From: Anaerolineae bacterium
Lineage (GTDB): Bacteria > Chloroflexota > Anaerolineae > JAFGEY01
Direction: 5' to 3'
NCBI GenBank assembly: GCA_016929205.1
Contig: JAFGJF010000502.1
Coordinates: 1 to 18,165, forward strand
Length of the DNA stretch: 18,165 nt
The notes under the pieces were generated by a model. The model did no database searches. It saw nothing but the letters and a program-made list of their open reading frames with translations, and was not told where the DNA came from. Each line of letters starts with the position of its first letter. Positions within the stretch are counted from its first letter, which is position 1. Below, piece after piece: positions 14,109-18,165 of this stretch. Both the position numbers and the translations under genes were made by a program.

Positions 14109-15335
14109 ATGGAATGGACCAAACGATTAAAGCTCTTTGCTTTTCCCGCACTCGCGCCGCTGTGGATCGCCGTCTTTGTCGACATCCTCGGTTTTTCCCT
14201 GCTCATCCCTTTTTTGCCTTTTTTCAGCAAAGAATTTGGTGCGCCAGCCTGGCAGGTTGGCATGCTGCTCTCGACCAACGCCCTGTTTGGTTTTTTTTCC
14301 GGCCCAATCTGGGGCCGGCTGAGCGACCGGCACGGGCGCAAACCGATCCTGCTGCTCTGCCAGTTGGGAACAATGATTGGATTCCTGATGCTGGCTTTTT
14401 CGCGCAGTATGACCATGTTGTTCCTGTCGCGGATCGTTGACGGCATTTTCGGCGGCAATTATCCGATCGCCAAGGCTATCGTCGGCGACGTAGTGCCGCC
14501 CAAGCGGCGCAGCGAGCAAATGAGCAACGTTGGCGTGGCCCACGTGCTGTCGTCGCTCGTTGGCCCCGGGCTGGGCGGGCTGCTATCGCAGTGGGGGATT
14601 ATGGCCCCAGGGCTGTTTTCGGCCGCGCTGTCGTTGACGACCATGGTGCTGACGTTGCTCTTTGTCCAGGAATCAAATCCACCAGAAAAGCGCGTTGCCC
14701 AGGTCAATGCCTCCGCAGCCCGCGCCCATCCGGGTTCGGCCGGCATCTGGCGTAACCCAACATCTCGCGTCTTGTTGATCCAATGGGGCTTTCACACGAT
14801 GTCGTTCATGGTCTACATTTCGTGCGTATCGTTGTTCGCCAACATCAAGCTCGGCCTCGACGCGCGGCAAACCGGCATGCTGCTGATGGCCGCCGGCGCG
14901 GTGCGCGTGTTCGTGCGATTTGTCATTTTTGTGCCGCTGCTGCGCCGGTTGGGCGACCGCAGAACGTCGTTCCTCGGACTGGGGATTTTTGTCGTGGCCT
15001 ATCTGCTGCTCGGGTTCGTGCAGACGCCGCTCCAGTTTGCGGTCGTATTGTGCGTGGTCAGCTTTGCCGCGGCCTGCACGCGCGGGGTGCTGACCGGTTT
15101 CCTGAGCCGCTCGGTCAGGCCGTGGGAACAGGGTCAGGCGATGGGGCTGTCGGCATCGCTGGACAGCATGGCCCAGATCGTCGGCCCGGCGGCGGGTGGG
15201 TACATCCTGGACGTTTTGCCGGTGTGGACCTACGGCGGGCTGGCGGCGCTGTTTGCCTTCGGCGCGTTTGGAATGGCGTTTCAACGACCTGACTTTCAAT
15301 TCGAAGCCCAAGATCCATCGACAGATACGGTATAG
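14109..15335 (+). CDS. MFS transporter (TetA/drug-efflux-like)
   Basis: A 408-residue major facilitator with about 12 predicted membrane helices in two halves, joined by a charged loop around residues 195-225 (QESNPPEKRVAQ...). The MFS motif A between helices 2 and 3 is intact as GRLSDRHGRKP (69-79), and FVDILGFSLLIPFLPFF in helix 1 is typical of the DHA1/TetA subgroup. It probably exports a small molecule by proton antiport; the substrate cannot be inferred. I chose ATG 14109, preceded by GAGGATAG; the upstream TTG at 14070 adds 13 residues without support. It follows birA by 64 bp and may share its transcript. The second half is particularly GC-rich. Confidence 0.9.
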   Translation: MEWTKRLKLFAFPALAPLWIAVFVDILGFSLLIPFLPFFSKEFGAPAWQVGMLLSTNALFGFFSGPIWGRLSDRHGRKPILLLCQLGTMIGFLMLAFSRSMTMLFLSRIVDGIFGGNYPIAKAIVGDVVPPKRRSEQMSNVGVAHVLSSLVGPGLGGLLSQWGIMAPGLFSAALSLTTMVLTLLFVQESNPPEKRVAQVNASAARAHPGSAGIWRNPTSRVLLIQWGFHTMSFMVYISCVSLFANIKLGLDARQTGMLLMAAGAVRVFVRFVIFVPLLRRLGDRRTSFLGLGIFVVAYLLLGFVQTPLQFAVVLCVVSFAAACTRGVLTGFLSRSVRPWEQGQAMGLSASLDSMAQIVGPAAGGYILDVLPVWTYGGLAALFAFGAFGMAFQRPDFQFEAQDPSTDTV

Positions 15336-15376
15336 TCCCGTCAACGGTACATTTGTTGATGCAGGTTATCGCCTAG

Positions 15377-16282
15377 ATGTTCAATGAAAAAACAGTCCCG
15401 CATATATGGCCAATCTTGATTTACCAGGCTTTCGTTATCATTGTGCTTGGTATGGTCATATGGATTGAATCTCGCATAGATCACCCTAGCTGGCATTGGA
15501 TGGCAGCAAGCTGCGCCGCATACGGTGGCATTGGCAGTGCCGGAGGTGCAATATTTTGCCTGTACAAGAAGCCCAAGCAAAACAAGATAGGATATTACTT
15601 GGATCCGCTTATCGGCTTTTTGACCGGAGTTGTTTTATATTGGGGTAATTTTGTTCCGACTTGGCCAGGTGAAGCAAAGGAACAACTGGATATCGGATAC
15701 GGTTTGGCCTTTGCGGCAGGAATCTATACAAGCTTGTGCAATGTCGGCATACGCGTCATTCGCTTACTCGCTCAAGACAGACGTCAAGATTCCAATGAAC
15801 TGCTAGCTGAACGTAATCAAGCCCAGCCTGAACAGAAACAGAAATCGTCGACGGCTGCCATGGTTGTCGGTGCAATTCTAGCTTATGCCGTTCTTTGGAG
15901 TATTGTTCTGGGCATCATTTTGACTCTGGACATAAACCCCTTTCCCTATGACATCCGAGATCAATGGGATATCCTTGTGTGGGGCTGTGTCGGAGGTACA
16001 CTCTTGATTTTCTATGGTATAATCAAGCATGGGATCTGGAAACGAGATTTTTCCAAAGACTATATTATGTGGTATATCGCCCAACCCGTCATCGCCGGTA
16101 TGTTGGGAGCTTTCATTTACTATCTTGGCAGGCATTTTCAAATCACATCAATACTTGTCGAGATGTATGCCGCCCAAGGGCTGGCTTGCTTAGTCGGATT
16201 CCGTCAAGAATATGTTTTGAAAGCAATCGATCTAGTCATCAGACTATTAACACCGGAACCAACTAAAGGACAAACGCTGTGA
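15377..16282 (+). CDS. Membrane protein with an internal two-fold repeat, unknown function
   Basis: A 301-residue protein with about 7-8 predicted membrane helices. Two halves (about 10-131 and 161-291) are similar. YYLDPLIGFLTGVVLYWGNF (73-92) matches WYIAQPVIAGMLGAFIYYLGRHF (232-254), and GLAFAAGIYTSLCNVGIRVIRLL (109-131) matches GLACLVGFRQEYVLKAIDLVIRLL (268-291). The halves are joined by a Gln/Glu-rich cytoplasmic linker (133-158). The P..G...G...Y helix followed by a small-residue helix is a pattern I have seen in unassigned bacterial membrane proteins; I cannot name a family. The ATG 15377 has AGG about 11 nt upstream. The gene is visibly more AT-rich than its neighbours, which may indicate later acquisition. 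Its TGA overlaps the GTG of the methyltransferase gene. Confidence 0.75.
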   Translation: MFNEKTVPHIWPILIYQAFVIIVLGMVIWIESRIDHPSWHWMAASCAAYGGIGSAGGAIFCLYKKPKQNKIGYYLDPLIGFLTGVVLYWGNFVPTWPGEAKEQLDIGYGLAFAAGIYTSLCNVGIRVIRLLAQDRRQDSNELLAERNQAQPEQKQKSSTAAMVVGAILAYAVLWSIVLGIILTLDINPFPYDIRDQWDILVWGCVGGTLLIFYGIIKHGIWKRDFSKDYIMWYIAQPVIAGMLGAFIYYLGRHFQITSILVEMYAAQGLACLVGFRQEYVLKAIDLVIRLLTPEPTKGQTL

Positions 16283-16977
16283 TCTGGGTCTTGTTCTCTT
16301 TGGGATTCGCCTTCCTGGGACTCTTTTTGTACTGGGCGCTGATCGTCACTGAGGGTGTGTACCTGGGACAGCGCGTGGTCACCTGGCTCTATAACCTGAC
16401 GCCGGGCTATTACGACCGGATCAAAACAATCACCTGGAAACGCGATGCGGAAACGCTGGTCGAGCCGATGTGGCAGTGGCTGGATGGCGTCGAGCAGCCG
16501 TTTATTCTCGACGTGGGCACCGGCACCGGGCGGTTTCCCAAGGCGATGTTGGACGACGCACGCTTTGACGGCGAAGTATGGGGGCTGGACATATCCAGCG
16601 GCATGCTGGGCAAAGCGCGCCAACGCCTGGCCGAGTTTGTCGACACGGAGGGGGCAAACAACTGCACCTTGTTCCTGGGCGACGCGGACAGACTGCCGTT
16701 TGGCGACGAATACTTTGACGCCGTGGTGTGCCTGGAAACGCTCGAATTCACACCTGACCCCAGGCGCACGATCGACGAGCTGATGCGCGTCCTCGGGCCC
16801 GACGGCGTGTTATTGATCACCAACCGCATCGGCCGCGCGCGCTGGTTTCCGGGGCGCGCCTATAACGATGATGAACTGATCGATCTGCTATCTCAATACC
16901 CGATCACCAGATTGGAAATCCATAGCTGGAACAGCTTTTACGACCAGGTATGGGTGCGCAAAGCCGACATCGACTGA
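16279..16977 (+). CDS. Membrane-anchored class I SAM-dependent methyltransferase
   Basis: A 232-residue protein with one N-terminal membrane helix (2-24), then a Methyltransf_11-type domain. Motif I is ILDVGTGTGRF (76-86), the acidic motif II is WGLDISSGML (101-110), DADRLPF (135-141) and FDAVVCLETLEFTPDP (146-161) follow, and the post-I strand is VLLITNR. The arrangement EGVYLGQ...NLTPGYYDRIK before the domain resembles UbiE/menaquinone-type or lipid methyltransferases, but the substrate is not determined. The GTG start (16279) overlaps the TGA of the previous gene and has AAAGGA 8 nt upstream, so translation is coupled. The anchor suggests a lipid or membrane-bound substrate; this is inference. 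Confidence 0.85.
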   Translation: MIWVLFSLGFAFLGLFLYWALIVTEGVYLGQRVVTWLYNLTPGYYDRIKTITWKRDAETLVEPMWQWLDGVEQPFILDVGTGTGRFPKAMLDDARFDGEVWGLDISSGMLGKARQRLAEFVDTEGANNCTLFLGDADRLPFGDEYFDAVVCLETLEFTPDPRRTIDELMRVLGPDGVLLITNRIGRARWFPGRAYNDDELIDLLSQYPITRLEIHSWNSFYDQVWVRKADID

Positions 16978-17030
16978 TCCGCCCATGTACAGCTAGACGA
17001 TTTTTAGCACACCATGAGGAACACCAAAAC

Positions 17031-17047
17031 GTCGAGGATATCTCGAC
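17031..17047. promoter_or_regulatory. Candidate operator: inverted repeat upstream of the dehydratase gene
   Basis: GTCGAG (17031-17036) and CTCGAC (17042-17047) are perfect 6-bp arms around GATAT, 28 nt before the GTG start of the enolase-superfamily gene. The size and position fit a sugar-acid regulator site (GntR or LacI type), but no regulator gene is in the window. Confidence 0.45.
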
Positions 17048-17074
17048 CAGATCAGTAAAATCAAGGAGGAAATT

Positions 17075-18165
17075 GTGTCTCAAGTAACGATAAAAGATCT
17101 TCAAGTGATCACCACCCAACCCGCCGGGTCGCGGCTGGTCATCGTCAAATTGATCACCTCGCAGCCGGGGCTGTACGGCTTGGGGTGTGCGACGTTCACG
17201 CAGCGCTGGCGCGCCGTCGTCGCCGCGCTGGAGGGGCACCTCAAAAACTTTGTCATAGGGCGCGACGTGTCACGCATCGAAGAGCTGTGGCAGATGATGA
17301 TGGTCCATGGCTACTGGCGCAACGGCCCGGTGCTCAACAACGCCATCTCGGGCATCGACCAGGCGCTGTGGGATATCAAGGGCAAGATGGCCAACATGCC
17401 CGTCTACGACCTGTTGGGTGGCAAGTGCCGCGAGGCAGCCGCGGTCTATTCACACGCCGGCGGCCGCACCCTGCAAGAGGTCGAAGAGAGCGTGCGCTCG
17501 TTCATGGAACAGGGCTACCGTTATATCCGCATCCAGATGGGCGGCTATGGCGGCAAGGGTGCCAACATGGTCAAGCCGGAAGGGGCACTCGATGGCGCGT
17601 ACTTTGACCCGCGTGACTACTGCCGCAATATGCTGCGGATGATGGAACACGTTCGTTCGGCTGTAGGCGACGAGGTCGAACTGTTGCACGACGTACACGA
17701 ACGGCTGCCCCCGATCGATGCGGTGCGCTTTGCCAAGGACGTCGAGCAATTCAACCTCTTTTTCTTCGAAGACGCGCTGGCCCCGGAGGACATTGCCTGG
17801 TTCAAGATGATGCGCGGGCAGTGCGCGACGCGGATCGCAATGGGCGAATTGTTCAACAGCCCGCACGAATGGACGCCGCTGATCGAAGGACGGCTGATCG
17901 ACTTTGTGCGCATGCACGTCAGCCAAATGGGCGGCATTACCCCGGCGCGGGCGGTGGCGACGTTTGCCAACATATACGGGGTCAAGACCGCCTGGCACGG
18001 GCCGGGTGATACGTCACCGGTGGGACACGCCGCCAATTTGCACCTGGACCTGTGGGCGCCCAACTTTGGCATCCAGGAATGGTGCCGCTTTGACGACCTC
18101 GTTTACGAGATCTTTCCCGGCCTGCCCGAGGTGCGCAATGGGTACATGTATCCCAACGACAAGCC
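17075..18165 (+). CDS. Enolase-superfamily sugar-acid dehydratase (RspA / mannonate dehydratase-like), 3'-truncated
   Basis: The frame runs from GTG 17075 off the right edge (363 codons visible). A very strong ribosome site (AAGGAGGA) lies 5 nt upstream. N-terminal enolase domain: VHGYWRNGPVLNNAISGIDQALWDIKGK (77-104). Barrel domain: HDVHERL (205-211), FFFEDALAPED (229-239), MGELFNSPHEW (256-266), VSQMGGITPA (282-291), WHGPGDTSPVGHAAN (307-321) and FGIQEW (331-336). Predicted metal ligands are D206, E232 and E258. H208 and H308 are the acid/base histidines, and R152 and Y158 match the Arg/Tyr pair of the ManD subgroup. The family dehydrates acid sugars such as D-mannonate or D-gluconate; many members (RspA) have low activity and unknown substrates. 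No other sugar-acid gene is visible before the edge. Confidence 0.88.
   Translation, partial: MSQVTIKDLQVITTQPAGSRLVIVKLITSQPGLYGLGCATFTQRWRAVVAALEGHLKNFVIGRDVSRIEELWQMMMVHGYWRNGPVLNNAISGIDQALWDIKGKMANMPVYDLLGGKCREAAAVYSHAGGRTLQEVEESVRSFMEQGYRYIRIQMGGYGGKGANMVKPEGALDGAYFDPRDYCRNMLRMMEHVRSAVGDEVELLHDVHERLPPIDAVRFAKDVEQFNLFFFEDALAPEDIAWFKMMRGQCATRIAMGELFNSPHEWTPLIEGRLIDFVRMHVSQMGGITPARAVATFANIYGVKTAWHGPGDTSPVGHAANLHLDLWAPNFGIQEWCRFDDLVYEIFPGLPEVRNGYMYPNDK

Noticed and set aside
14673..15344. 223-codon minus-strand open frame
   Set aside because: Antisense to the MFS transporter; composition is that of a shadow frame.

Overview
The window reads as a piece of a bacterial chromosome of moderately high GC. 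The gene set suggests a Chloroflexota (Anaerolineae-like) organism: a GAF histidine kinase with an RsbRD-like N-terminus, a DUF4139 protein, separate carboxyltransferase subunits, and frequent GTG/TTG starts. This assignment is inference from gene content; there is no rRNA or marker gene. No tRNA, rRNA, insertion sequence or CRISPR array was seen, and no stretch over 300 bases lacks a gene.

Layout. (1) 1-815 (+): psuG, pseudouridine-5'-phosphate glycosidase, cut by the left edge. It converges on 827-1762 (-), a membrane-anchored alpha/beta-hydrolase-fold protein that has lost its nucleophile and histidine. (2) 2031-3869 (+): a soluble sensor histidine kinase behind a near-consensus promoter. 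(3) 3966-6722 (+): a probable operon of a DUF4139/MuiA-family protein, a 56-residue zinc-ribbon protein and an SH3b plus M23 peptidase. (4) 6786-7562 (-): an MntA/HepT-type (MNT-HEPN) toxin-antitoxin module. Its HEPN toxin gene carries an in-frame TAA at codon 53, and the module ends in a good intrinsic terminator. (5) 7673-11855 (-): a carboxyltransferase operon containing a small acidic protein, a Methyltransf_32-like methyltransferase, an MmdA/PccB (12S-type) subunit, an OadA/PycB (5S-type) subunit and a 71-residue four-repeat beta protein. No biotinyl domain is encoded here. (6) 11941-13046 (-): a four-helix membrane protein and a HIT-family hydrolase. (7) 13253-15335 (+): a monofunctional biotin-protein ligase (birA), probably on a leaderless mRNA, then an MFS transporter. 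(8) 15377-16977 (+): a membrane protein built from two related halves, translationally coupled to a membrane-anchored methyltransferase. (9) 17075-end (+): an enolase-superfamily sugar-acid dehydratase (RspA/ManD-like), cut by the right edge.

Functional links. The biotin ligase lies near biotin-dependent carboxyltransferase subunits, so this neighbourhood supports biotin-dependent carboxylation or transcarboxylation of propionyl-CoA/pyruvate-type substrates. The biotin carrier and biotin carboxylase must be elsewhere. The most unusual signals are the nonsense-interrupted HEPN toxin beside an intact antitoxin, a 13-bp perfect inverted repeat built into the antitoxin promoter, the catalytically degenerate hydrolase, the four-repeat mini-protein in the carboxylase operon, and the duplicated membrane protein.
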